A DNA stretch of 64,000 bases from Flammula alnicola (lineage: Eukaryota; Basidiomycota; Agaricomycetes; Agaricales; Strophariaceae): positions 186,001 to 250,000 of the forward strand of contig JADNRV010000013.1 in the NCBI GenBank assembly GCA_015499995.1, written 5' to 3'. Numbering within the stretch: the stretch's first letter is position 1; each line of letters begins with the position of its first letter. Shown piece by piece: positions 25,391 to 36,423 of the stretch. The notes beneath the pieces were generated by a model, which saw nothing but the letters and a program-made list of their open reading frames with translations, was not told the origin of the DNA and made no database searches. The translations under genes were made by a program, and so were the position numbers.

Positions 25391-26205
25391 CTATAAGTGA
25401 ATGAAATGAGTAACCGCCACCCCAGGCATGAGCGGCACATCCTTCATCAGCCTCTCGACCATGTTCATGCCTTCGTTGATCGCATGCTGGAGGTCGACGA
25501 CGTTAGTGAATGACTCGGGCAACCCCCGAGTAAAAATTTTGAACCCATACCCCTCCCTGCGAAAACCTGTACCTGCGGCGGGTATGGGTACAGGTTCCAT
25601 CAGCGGCAGAGGGGTCATGCTGTGCTTGAGAGGTGGGGTCGAGCCATGGAGGAGTTGCGGTCCTTGTTGATGAGTCGGGATCGCACAAGCTCTCGTGGCA
25701 CCGCTCTCTGTGACTGCAGGGTTGCTGCTGCGCAGGGCATGCCTCATCCTTCACAGGTGGTGTGAAGTGGCTGAGGGGCAGCAGGGTGCTGGTCGCCAGG
25801 TACGTGGCCTCGCAGAGGCGGTACATGCGCACAGGGCCGGCCTCATCTTCGTCCTCATCCCGGTTGCAGATCACATATAGGGTGTTATTATTGATAGTAT
25901 GTTTTGGCAGTGGGGCTGCTGCCAGGGGCTGTAGGGGTGGTATAATGTGGCGGGTGGCTGGGCGGCGATGCCGTCGCTCTTTTCTGACTCGGACAAGAGA
26001 TCAGGGGCAGGACAGGGGCATAGGCTGAGGATAATGAGGACGCGGCATTGAACAGAGGTGAAGGCGAGGGCGTGCAGGTGGTAGTCGTGGGCAGAGGTGA
26101 TGCAACGCGGGGCAGGGGACGGCGAACTTGCTCATCTCTGAAGTAGCAGTGCATGCTCCCGACGTTCCGACTTGTGCGGCTTTCAAACGTCATCTGTGAA
26201 AGCAT
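25391..26205 (-). other. GC-rich stretch with Pro/Ser/Thr-rich open frames, doubtful gene
   Basis: Visibly richer in G and C than its surroundings. On the minus strand two overlapping frames of 105-123 codons are Pro/Ser/Thr/His-rich and contain DEDEDEAGP and RLCEATYLATSTLL. No domain is recognised and splice sites are not convincing. The long plus-strand frames look equally plausible, which argues for compositional bias rather than coding. It may be a repeat-associated or horizontally shuffled fragment. Confidence 0.3.
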
Positions 26206-27164
26206 GGCAGTTCAAAACCAGCACATAACGAAATGGACTGGTTTACTTACCTTGTCTGAAGTGCATGCTGCGTGCGCTTCCCGGCCCATCCATGCAATCT
26301 TGTTGCTTCTTTTTTACACAATGTCAGCCATAAATGGATGCTGAACAAGGGACCGAGGGAAACTCACAGGATATGGATGGGGGCTATGTTCAAAAGTATG
26401 AACAAATATTAGCCATTTTGTAGAATAGAATAAAGAAGAATGAAAGAAGAGACGTGTCGTAGAAGAGAAGGGACGTCGTAGGCCAATGTCGTGTCTCATT
26501 GAGCCAGTGACGTTTGTTGGCTAGACTCGATTATGTAAGTTAGATTTCAAACTCAGTATCCGATATCCAGTATCCGCAACATATATGAGTAACGAGCCGA
26601 CAATTTTCCGGGTGCAATAAATCTCAATAAATAAAAGTCCATGAAGATGTCAGTCGAATCTGAAAAAGCTGATCAGCATGCAGCTTTGCCGCTTTTCAAA
26701 AAATCACAGCCTTGTATATAGGCAGCACATCTAGCAATGGCAGTGATACTTACCTGCTCGGATTCCCCTCTCCTGGTTCTAACCGATGGCTCTGCTGACT
26801 ATTTCGTCAGGACGATGACTATGCACTGATTCAAATTGAGAATTCTTCGAGCTTCGGAATATCTTTGAACAAGCCTATGGACTCGTGGCTACCCCACGGA
26901 GCCCCACGGGACCCTCGCTTCGCTCAGACCCCTTTATTCGCCCCAACCCAGAGCTTGGCCGCCACTCAAATTTCAATGACAGGAGTGATGTGATTTCCAC
27001 AAGGTCAGAAAGAGATCTTACATGCACATATTGATTGTCAGCTGTTATTAAGGGGGCCTATATGCTCCTATATGTAGAACGAGATCGTTCAAGTGCATTT
27101 CTCCCTTACCCCACATCGAGGAGGCCTCCAAACACTCTGAACTGGATCCTCTAGTGTCTTCAAT
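26206..27164. other. Gene-poor spacer before 3-hydroxyisobutyrate dehydrogenase
   Basis: About 960 bases with no supported exon. Includes a GC-rich patch of CCCCACGG/CCCCACGGG near 26890-26910. The last 150 bases presumably hold the promoter of the dehydrogenase. Confidence 0.4.
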
Positions 27165-28409
27165 ATGCGACCTTCTTTCCGGAACCTGCAGGCGGCTACA
27201 AAGGCCATTCCTCGCGCCAAGAGCACCAGCTTCATTGGACTTGGGCGGATGGGGTACCAAATGGCCTATAATCTCTTCTCGAAACAATACGTTCAGAACA
27301 ATGAATTAGGATTTGTCGTCTGCGATGCGATGCCTGATAGCGCGCGGACCTTCAGTGAAGAGTTCTCGAAGCACTTCCCAGGCGCGCGCATTAGCATTGC
27401 TACTACCCCAGAGGAGTGAGTCCTTTCCACTCAAGTTCCTTCAGTGTTCTAATCTCGTGAACTCTGCAGAGCAACACTGTTCTCCAGTCGCATAGTCACA
27501 ATGCTTCCATCTTCTCCTCAAGTCAAGTCTGTATATTCTGGGTCAATTGTACCGACTCTGCAGAAATTGCACACAGACCCCTCAGAAGACACTTTCTGCA
27601 TCGATTCAACAACTCTGGACGTGGACATCGCGCGCGAAGTCGCGTCAAGCGTCATTAAGACAGGAGCGCAGATGATTGACGCACCGGTATCTGGTGGTAG
27701 GAGATTTGTGCCTTTGGTTGAAATGGAGCAGACTACAACTTCTTGTCCGTATCAGGCGTAACGGGTGCCCAGGCTGGCAGTCTGTCCTTCCTGGTCGGTG
27801 GCACCCAGGAATCGTTCAAGATTGCCGAACCTATACTTGCTCTTATGGGTCAGCGAATCATATATTGTGGTCCGTCCGGCGCAGGTTTGGGCGCAAAGAT
27901 ATGCAACAACGCAAGTCAACTGTGCCTTTACGTCTATTTGGTAAACTGACGCGTTCATTTGTTTTTCTGCAGCTTGTACTGGGAGTAGAACAGATTGTAA
28001 TCGCCGAAGCCATGCTCCTGGGCCAGTCACTCGGCTTAGATCCTGCTATTCTTGCTTCTGTAATCAACAGCAGTACAGGCGGCTGCTGGTCATCATCGGT
28101 CAACAATCCCGTACCTTCAGCCCTGCCTGGAAAATCACCGCCTTGTGAGAGAGATTACAACGGCGGATTTGCCACAACCCTTATGTTAAAGGTTCGCTCT
28201 TGGAATTTCCTTCGAAAGATCGTAACTAAAATATCTTAATGAAGGACATGGGTTTGGCAAGCGATGTGGCTCAGCATCGTCGCAGTCCTTTACCTCTCGG
28301 AGAAGCCGCAAAGGCAATTTACACCAAAATTGTGCAGGAACGCCCCGAGTTGGCGAACAAAGATTTTTCTTCAGTGTATCGTTATTTGAGGGATCATAAC
28401 GATTCCTGA
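27165..28409 (+). CDS. HIBADH: 3-hydroxyisobutyrate dehydrogenase (mitochondrial)
   Basis: Oxidises 3-hydroxyisobutyrate to methylmalonate semialdehyde in valine breakdown, using NAD. The start MRPSFRNLQAATKAIPRAK is basic without acids, as in a mitochondrial presequence. It is followed at once by the dinucleotide loop FIGLGRMGYQMAYNL. Next come TMLPSSPQVKSVY, DSTTLD, the substrate signature MIDAPVSGG joined across an intron to VTGAQAGSLSFLVGG, and GAGLGAKICNN with the catalytic Lys. The C-terminal exons read AEAMLLGQSLGLDP and DYNGGFATTLMLKDMGLA, then KDFSSVYRYL to a TGA at 28407-28409. Four short introns are evident. Full length, about 330 residues. Confidence 0.93.
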
Positions 28410-28860
28410 ACAAGCTCCAAGTCGCCTCTACGTATTCATGATCATCGTTCAACCTTTGAATATATGTCGCTGGCTATAGATTTTGAGGCGAGGAAAATAG
28501 GGATATGTAGGCATTATATAAACTTATTATAAAGCAATGCTTGAGCGTATCATATGACAACCTCCGAAGATCATGAACGTGAAATTTTCGGTCTCGGCTT
28601 TTGCATAATTTTTTTTGGTTGACGAGGCGATGGTTCTAGTGATGATGCAGTTAGAGACAGAAAGTGGTTGAAAATTTTTCAGAAATAAATGAGCAGAGAT
28701 TTGCCCATCTTGGCACCGAACAAGCCTTAAATGGAATTTCTTAGCTAAGCTGGTGATGGATACTGTCTACCTGCGTTATTTGAGGCAAGCTGTTCGTTCG
28801 CCAGCCGCGATCCTTCCTCTCTTGTAGATCCGTGGCTCTTTCTACTCCAAACTAGCCATC
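28410..28860. other. Intergenic spacer
   Basis: About 450 bases, AT-rich near 28500-28700, between two plus-strand genes. Contains the 3' end of one and the promoter of the next. Nothing else seen. Confidence 0.45.
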
Positions 28861-30666
28861 ATGGCAGCTGACTCTACAAAGCCTTCTGTCCTGATATTTG
28901 GTAAGTCCTCGATTCCTTATCACTCATCCCTCGAACTCATCCCTCACCAGGCGGTTTGAATACATGTTCAAGGGCTCTAGCCTCTTTTCTCGTTCCTGTG
29001 GATGGAGAACCACTTGTCTCTGTATGTCTCGTCTTCTCGAAGTTTGGGCTTCTTTTCACCGCTTTTTGTTATTTCTTTATCAGTTCCTCCGAATCGTAGA
29101 TAAATACTCCGTTCATCCTGCCACAACGTGAGTCCCGATTGTCATCCAAAATATTTGCAGAGCTTAACAAGATGAACCAACCAGCTATATCGGGCCCGAG
29201 TTTGGCAAAGTTCTTCAAAAATCTGAGGTCGAATATCGTCAAGCCAACTTGACTGTTGCAGGTATGTCGATCGTTTCGAGCTGTGCCGTTCCATAATACT
29301 TATGTTGGCTACCTCAGCAACCATCCAGGCAGCGTTTGACCCTCCTGCAGGAAAATCAGAGTTTGACTATGTCTTTGACTTTACGGGAGAAGTGCGAAAT
29401 GATCGGAGTGAATTAGTGAGCTTTTCTTCCTTCAGGACCGCAATCCCGACGTCCCGTTCATTTCAATTCACCAGATACAAATCAGCAATACGTTCGCCAT
29501 TGCTCGATTGTTGGGTCTCGAGGCTGCGAAGCGTAAAGTCAAGGCATTCGTCAGGATTCAACAACCCTTCTATGAGACCTCTGCCAAACATACAGCTACT
29601 GAGAAGGACGATATTAAGCCTGCAGATACGATCGGTATTTGGTGGCATGAATCCCTTCGAATGCTGGCATCCATTGAAGGGTAATTGTCTTGGGCTCCTC
29701 TTTGGTATGAATATAGGAACTGAAGTTCTTTCCAGTCTCAATCTCGTTATATTAAGGATCGGCTTCATCTACGGCCCCTACACCGACTTTGGGAACAGTA
29801 CGTCGTGAACAATTTCCGCCGCGATAAATTCTGATGGCTCTTCTTCAAGTCATTTCGGCTATTACTGTCGCTTCCGTCTATGGTTACTTGCAGAAACCCA
29901 TGAAGTCCATGTTAGTTCTTTTATGCTGTCTTGGAACATCAAGTTCAAATTAACGCTCTGCTAGGTGGTCTCCAGGCAAGAACCCAACAAACACTGTTCA
30001 TGTGGAAGATGTCGCTGGTGGCTCTTGGGCTTGTGCCAATTGGATAGCAGGCCACGGTCGAAAGGCGGCCGATGAGTTGGCTGGTGTCCCGATTCCTTTT
30101 CACAATGAGAAGACGAAGGTCAAAGAAGTCGAGGGCATGCGTCCTCACGATGAAAAACCTGTTGCGCCCGTGTTCAACTTGGTACATACCTCGTACCTTC
30201 AATTTTGCCTCGTTCTGACGCGTTCGTATCAGGTTGATGACTCGAGTAGTACCCTGGTCAGCACTGGGCAGATCGTTTCTTCTTTCTTTGGAACCACGTT
30301 CGAATTCTTCAATGTGATTGAGAGTACCGTCTTCAAGGTATGCAACTTCCCTCATGCAATCCCTTTTTATTCCAAATATAATTTTTTCAATAGTTCATGG
30401 ATGACCTAGAAGACATCAACGAGCACCATGTCGAAGGCTGGACGGAGATGCTCCAGAAATCCAATCCTCCCATTACCAATACACCCATTAGCGCCTACAT
30501 GGATAAATATACCCTAGAGAAGCACGTCGTTGGTTTCGACAACTCCAAGATCAAGCAGGTTGTCGGCTACAAACTGCTGCGTCCTGAATTCAACCATGAC
30601 AACATCAAGGAAGTGGTTGACAAATGGAAGGAGGAGGGTCTCTGGCCAAACGTCTCTCACCCCTGA
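28861..30666 (+). CDS. NAD-dependent epimerase/dehydratase-like protein (extended SDR)
   Basis: ATG at 28861 starts MAADSTKPSVLIFG, spliced to GLNTCSRALASFLVP. This sits where the Rossmann glycine loop of extended short-chain dehydrogenases lies, but the loop (FGGLNTC) departs from GxxGxxG. Later pieces are FLRIVDKYSVHPATT, VFDFTGEVRNDRSEL, FAIARLLGLEAAKRKVKAFV and VILRIGFIYGPYTDFGN, the last being a family hallmark (YGPY). The end reads TLEKHVVGFDNSKIKQVVGY and stops at 30664-30666. About eight introns. Substrate unknown; the altered nucleotide loop and absence of a clear YxxxK suggest a regulatory or structural role, but I did not resolve every exon. Confidence 0.78.
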
Positions 30667-31086
30667 ATGTCCATTAACGTTCCGTCAAAGATCTCAATGT
30701 TTTATTCTGCTAAATGCTTTCTTTCTGGCCTGTTCTTATCAGGTTTTGTTAATTGCTCGATTTGCGTGTTTTTTCGTCATTGTCGTAATTTTCTTCTTAT
30801 ATTAACTGTATCTCTTCCATACTTTTTATCTAGTTATGTCTACAGTACATACATCTCGCCGTTGGCTTTTAATACAGCTTTAAGTAAGGTACTTCCGGAC
30901 TGAAACTCGTCATCGTCTACCTCGACATCGTAATATAACTTGGATTATATAAGCCAAAGCTCATCACGAACAAGGTGAACCTTTGTGTCATCGCTCTCTT
31001 CGAACTTCTTGACAGACCATGAACATTTACTGATACTCTTCGTAAAAGGATATTATCTGAATTAAACTATCCAAAAATTGTTCTAG
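30667..31086. other. Intergenic spacer
   Basis: About 420 bases, T-rich, between two plus-strand genes. No supported coding exon. Confidence 0.45.
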
Positions 31087-31795
31087 ATGGAGATGTCGGG
31101 GGCTCACGCGGCGGACACAGACTATCTCGTCCGTCAGGCTATGAACACCGGCTACCAGTGGTCCTCCCTGATCGTACCTCCAGCATATATCGCGTATGTC
31201 GTTGCCAGAAGAGGTCGCGCGGACCTGTCTATTAACAGAGTCCTTCGCGCAACCTGGGTTGGTGGTCTGAGTGGTAAGGAGTATTGACAATCACGTTTGG
31301 ACGCGCCCTTGCTAATAGACATGCGTCGTTCTCTACAGGCGCAGCTGTTTCGGGAGGCGGAGCATATTTGCGATACGCATATTCCGGTGAGGAAGCAGTC
31401 AGAATGAAGAGAATAGAAACGGCATACAACGTTCGTGCAAATGTCTTAGATGGCCTGCTCTCTCCTACTCCTACATATTTGTCTTGTTCTCATTTGGTTT
31501 TTACAACACCAACAGACCAGCATTCTGCGAAGAAACGATCATTCGACCATCGGGGGTGTTTTAGCAGCCGTTCTTACCCCTGCTATTCTGTGGAAACGCG
31601 CCAGTGCTGTCAATCGTATGTACCTCCTTCCAAATGCTATATCCTCTTTTATTCAACTACATGTCTTTCTTAGTTATCTTGGGAGGTGCTGGTCTCGGAA
31701 GCGGTGTTGGTGTCTTGACGCATTACGGCAGGACGGTGTCTGGAGATCCTCCCTCCAAAGTCGAGGTCATCCAACCAGTCGCCGCCGCCGAATGA
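31087..31795 (+). CDS. Small conserved-looking membrane protein
   Basis: Four exons are traced. MEMSGAHAADTDYLVRQAM leads to a hydrophobic LIVPPAYIAYVVARRG. A GTAAGG intron joins to GAAVSGGGAYLRYAYSG. A longer intron joins to TSILRRNDHSTIGGVLAAVL, and a GTATGT intron to LILGGAGLGSGVGVLTHYG. It ends VEVIQPVAAAE with the stop at 31793-31795. About 155-160 residues with three or four Gly/Ala-rich membrane helices. Such short helices with charged loops are common in mitochondrial inner-membrane proteins, but location is inference and I recognise no family. The ATG directly follows TTCTAG, so an upstream coding exon cannot be excluded. Confidence 0.6.
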
Positions 31796-32077
31796 TCAAC
31801 TCTTCCCTTTTCCTGCATGATTATATGCTAGAGAAAATATCCTGAAATCCTTGACACCTTGCTGGATACTCTCGAGAAACGATTGCTCGTACGTTTCTCC
31901 AATAAACCCCAGGAAACCGACAAGCACTCCATATAGATTGGTAGCCACGGCAGTGGTTGATCATAATCGGGCAGCCTTCGGCTTTTAAGTGGTTGCCTAC
32001 CATATGGCTAAAAGTTTATATTGTACAGAATCAGATATTCAAGATACGTCTATGTAATGGAGCCACACGTTGTAATT

Positions 32078-34805
32078 TTAGTTGTTGGAAGCCTGGCCTT
32101 CGTCTTTCAACCTCCCGTCAACTGCTGGCGTAACCAGGAGCAAGTCCGCATTCTCTTCCGCCGAGACTTTGGCACAGTCGCGGCCTTTGCGAGCATTTGC
32201 ACCGTCAAATGCATCAACTGAGCTCATGTGCTCCGTAGTTGATATCATGAAGTGATTTCGGTAATGGAGGTTGGAACGTGTCTTGTGTATAGCCAGATCC
32301 GCGGCGTGTTTCCAGAGTTTGACAGCAGATGCCGACGGACTCTCCTTCCCGTCCTTGTTGTCTTTCTCCAGAGCCTTGATGGCGTCTTTGGTGTGCTCCT
32401 TAATGAAGTGCCTCTTGTCCTGCTCCTTCAAGCGCAGTATTTTGTTGACGAATTGAGATCCTGTACCAAAGCTCGGTCGGCGAATCACCGCCATCCCAAC
32501 ATGCCAGTACCCACCTAAGAGGTATTGTCTGATGATCGTGCTCAACATGGAACCGCACTCATCATCGATAAGTACTTTGCCTCTAGTAAGAGCCTCGAAA
32601 CCGTCGTGGCCTTGCGCCATGTATTCTCGTGTGACCAATGTGTATTTTCTGCCACCGCTTTCTCGCTTGACCGGTTCCTCTGTGATATGGCTGTTTCGTA
32701 TCAGAAGCCAAATCCCCAAAACACGGTTCCCAGGTTCCTTGCGAGAATCCCACGAGACGCGGAAGCCAGAAATCGCTGGGAAACGTCTGAGCAAAGAGAG
32801 TTAAACAGTTGGCATTATGGAGAAGTTGCAGTCAAGATATACGGACCCTTCCTGAGCCGGCCAAGTCTTTAGAGAGCTTTCAATGGCATCCCACAGCATC
32901 TCTCCATCTACTTCAAGAACCATAATAGCATCCTCAAATGGCAATATTTCTAAGATATCACCAATCGTGATGAGTCCTGGCCAGAAAAATCGAAAGCTAG
33001 ATCCATTATCTGGTGCCACAAACGAGCAGATGTGTTCGCACCTGGACCGTAAGTCGAATCTCCTCTGAACGTGCCAGCGCAGAAAAGAACGCCATCGGAT
33101 CCTTGGCAATATGAACCCTTCAAGCACAGCGCTTCATCGTACGCATGCCTCGCAATATCGGCAATCCAATTTGCAACTGGGGACTTTGGAGGGCAAGCGA
33201 ATAAGCATCGCGTTATACTGGGAAACAAGAAAGATGATGAAGGTACCTCTGTGACTCTGATATAATAAGAACGGACGTCAATCATGACCGTCGTCTTGCA
33301 GAGAGGTGCTTTTAGAGCGGAGGACACCGAGGATAATAGAGTCTTAAGGAGCTTAGACATCGACTCAGAGGATCTAGATCCCGGTGCAGTTATGTGCCTT
33401 TTGCCTGTTGGACGAGATTCGTTATAGCCATAAACGCAAACAGAGAATAGAGTGGAACCTTTTATTTCACTGATGACCTTGTTTCTGATACTGCCCTCAG
33501 GCGTCGAGCTCAGTGTGAGGTTGATCTCGCTGAGATCACGGAAATCTGAGCCACTTTTGATAACCAAAACGTCCCCATTATCCGATTCAGCTCCAAGGGT
33601 GGGCTCAGTGATATCGAAGTTGTCCCATGAGGTAACGCCTGGACTAACATAATATATATGGTCGTGTCCACCAAGAATCAGGTCCACGCCATGCTCTGAA
33701 GCAATGGGTGTCACCTTCTGTGTCGAGGGGGATAAAGCAAATAATTCTTTGGCGAGAGAAATGTCCTTTCAGAGTAGTCAGAACCACATCCCCAAAAGAA
33801 AGAGAAATCAAGCAAACATTGGGAAGGCTAGGCGGCAGGAAATTAATCATTCTGTGGTTCGGAACAAGGAAAAAGTACTTGCCGAGAATGGGTCAATGCA
33901 ATAACGAGATCACAGCGATGCTCTCCGTCCGGGTCGCGGAGGAGTTTAGATAGTGCGAGACCAGTGTCTTTCATTGATTTGTACACGAACTCAGGTGGCC
34001 AGGAAGAGACGGTGGCGATCCATTCCCTTGAACGGACGAGAAGGTCAGAATATGCCATTTTAAACGGGCTGAAGGGTATACTTCTCTACAAGACCAATGA
34101 ATCCAACGCGTATGCCTGCCCTCTCAATGACTACGAATTCCTCTAAATTTTCCGGTGTCCGAGAGGTGGTGCTGTCAACAATGTTGCTCAAAAGCCAAGG
34201 CTGGCCAATTTCAATACTAGTGCAATAAGTGTTTCAGCGTAGTTACTCACGAAATTAGTGTCTTCGATGAGCTTAGAAAGGTGGGGGTATCCTAGAGAAA
34301 GAAAGAGGGAATTTAAAATCCCCTACATAATTCGAAATGAAATCTTTGTTGAGATATACCAAAATCAAAATCGTGATTGCCTGACATGACGGGATGAATG
34401 AATATATAAGGCTGCTTCACTTGGATTTACGGAACGAGGAATCGACGAACCAGTAACTGTTACATCTATTCCTAATTCATTTAGTACAGGAACCTGGTTT
34501 AGGTGTGTTGTAAAGTCAGTACCCTGAACGTTTCGACGCAGTGAGAGCATTCGAAAAACAGAAATTACCATATGACTTCCGCGGGTAACAGAGCTCTCTA
34601 CAGAGGGAGAAAATACGTCTCCGGAGAAAAGAAGCAATCCATCCCGTTTTCCATCAGGCAGTTGAACCCATCGATCTCGTAGATCGTCAACAAGAGCGGA
34701 AAATTGGGTTACATCTATAGTTTCCGTAGGCTTGGAGGGGTTTATCTTCTGTGGGGTAACTCGATATACATCGTTGAAATGCAAGATCGACAGGGACGAT
34801 GTCAT
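32078..34805 (-). CDS. 5'-nucleotidase-like metallophosphatase
   Basis: Calcineurin-like phosphoesterase domain plus 5'-nucleotidase C-terminal domain. ATG at 34803-34805 gives MTSSLSILHFNDVYRV, placing the first metal motif within 15 residues. There is therefore no signal peptide and the enzyme is probably cytoplasmic, unlike secreted 5'-nucleotidases. Further metal motifs are LLLFSGDVFSPS, GNHDFDFG (exon near 34362-34380), LVIALTHSR and LILGGHDHIYYV. The C-terminal domain shows ITIGDILEILPFEDAIMVL, DGEMLWDAIES and FPAISGFRVSWDS. A tail of roughly 150 residues rich in K, E and D (KEHTKDAIKALEKDN) ends at 32078. Natural substrate unknown, a nucleotide or related phosphoester. Divergent from the b561 gene. 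Confidence 0.9.
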
Positions 34806-35321
34806 ATCGCTTCAGAGGGTCCGTGTCCCAGTCTTATGCTGGGTGGTATACGTATGGTTTATGCTGGTGTATGGTTGAAACGTTGATGGACCGAATCTGA
34901 TCCGGTTTGCTGCCATTCCCTGCTGAATATACAGTGCCATACATATAAGACCACGCTCTCTTGCCATTCACCGAAACCAAATCCAAACACGCGTTTAGCG
35001 CCATGGGCATTCCACCACTGTCCTCCAACGTCGGCGCGATTCAAGAAACACCATTTACTTACGCAGGTCCTGGCGTACCTCAGGAGATAATGCTATTCTT
35101 GTGGTTTGTCCGTGTACAAACGCGACGCCCACGCTCATGAGATAGATTTGGCTCATCCCGCGTTGCCGACATCCGAGTCCCATACCCCCGGTCGGTGGTA
35201 TAAATTGGACAAAGAGACACGACATGCACACGTCGTCGTCGACACAAGGTTCCGATACCACCAAGTACGATATCTTGCCCTCCTCCGCCGAACACACCAC
35301 TTGCCACAACTACGTTCACAA
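34806..35321. promoter_or_regulatory. Divergent promoter region (5'-nucleotidase / cytochrome b561)
   Basis: About 516 bp between opposite start codons. Several overlapping open frames exist on both strands but none has family features. Presumably contains both promoters and leaders. Confidence 0.45.
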
Positions 35322-36345
35322 ATGATGAGATTCGACGGGCAATTGAAGGCAGAGGGTCGAGCAGGAGATTCTGTTTCTCGCCAAGTAGCATTGGTATGTA
35401 ACTCGCTCCTGAATTCAAAATTGAGAGACACTAATGTGTTATAACCCGAAGATTGCGGCCTCGGTGAGGCATTATTTTATGCCCAGATGTATGCATATAT
35501 TGAACGAGTCCTCAGACTGTCATGGCGGTTACCTGGACTATGGTATTGTCCAATGCTCCAGGAAAAGCAGGGTGGTTTGCATTACACCCTCCTCTGCAAA
35601 CTCTGGCAATATTTTTGTTCACCTTCGGTTCGTCCTACGCTACACATATGCGTCAATAAATGCACCAGAGCTCAGATATTCAAAAGGGATAATTACTCTT
35701 CAACCAACGAACCAGCCGAGAACCAAAGCTGCAGGCTTGATACGTCACCAAGTCGCAATATTCCTCGTTGGGTTCCCTTCTATTTTGTTTGGTACATTCG
35801 CTGTATCTTATAACAAATGGCTGCGGAGTGCAGATCACTTTGCGACATGGCATGGGGTGAACTATTGAGTTATACTTGATATGAAACTGTGTCGACCGAA
35901 CTTTATTTTGCAGACAATCGGAATTATATGCATGGCATGGCTAGTATTCCAGATAACACTGGGTGCAGGGAGTGTATGGTTCGACGGTGCTCTCTTTGGT
36001 GGAGGTATGAAAGCCAAGGCGTTATGGAAATATCACAGGTGAGCAAAATAAATTTACATTGGCTGTATTGAATAATAGTATAATCCATCCAAGGCTTTCT
36101 GGTTACCTTCTCTTCCCTCTATTGCTCTTTTCGGTTCATCTTGGAGGGGCTTGGTCCAACTGGAGTGAAAAGTACAGCATATGGATCGTAAGATTCGTCG
36201 CATTCACAGTTGCACCCGTGGCCCTAATGGTGGGCGTCTATGTGCGCGCGAGGTCAATCATCCTGTCTCTTGATGCCGATATTTCCTTACTGATAATCTT
36301 TGGCGGATAAACCACAGGACATCCAAAATGCAATTTATAAAATAA
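35322..36345 (+). CDS. Cytochrome b561-domain membrane protein
   Basis: Transmembrane ferric reductase/electron carrier with two hemes, using ascorbate-like donors. ATG at 35322 begins MMRFDGQLKAEG; after two introns the first helix reads AVTWTMVLSNAP. The four expected heme histidines can be placed: GWFALHPPLQTLA, LIRHQVAIFLVG, HFATWHG and ALWKYHR. The other helices are TIGIICMAWLVFQITLGA, LSGYLLFPLLLFSVHLGGAW and FVAFTVAPVALMVGVYV. The last intron joins VRAR to a short tail TSKMQFIK, with stop at 36343-36345. About 230 residues and six helices, like the CYB561D2 branch. Some exon borders near 35640-35690 rest on frame continuity. Confidence 0.85.
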
Positions 36346-36423
36346 TGATAGAATCGCAAATGCCCCTCAGATCTTGTCTCCATTACGGTTTACACATACG
36401 AAAATTTAACATGTATCTCCACA

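Noticed and set aside
32252..33265. Several plus-strand frames opposite the 5'-nucleotidase gene
   Set aside because: The minus strand carries clear metallophosphatase and C-terminal domain sequence there; the plus frames have no family features.
35106..35444. 112-codon frame running into the b561 start as a longer N-terminus
   Set aside because: The upstream 72 codons are Arg/His-rich and unlike any b561 leader; the ATG at 35322 gives a normal short cytosolic start before the first helix.
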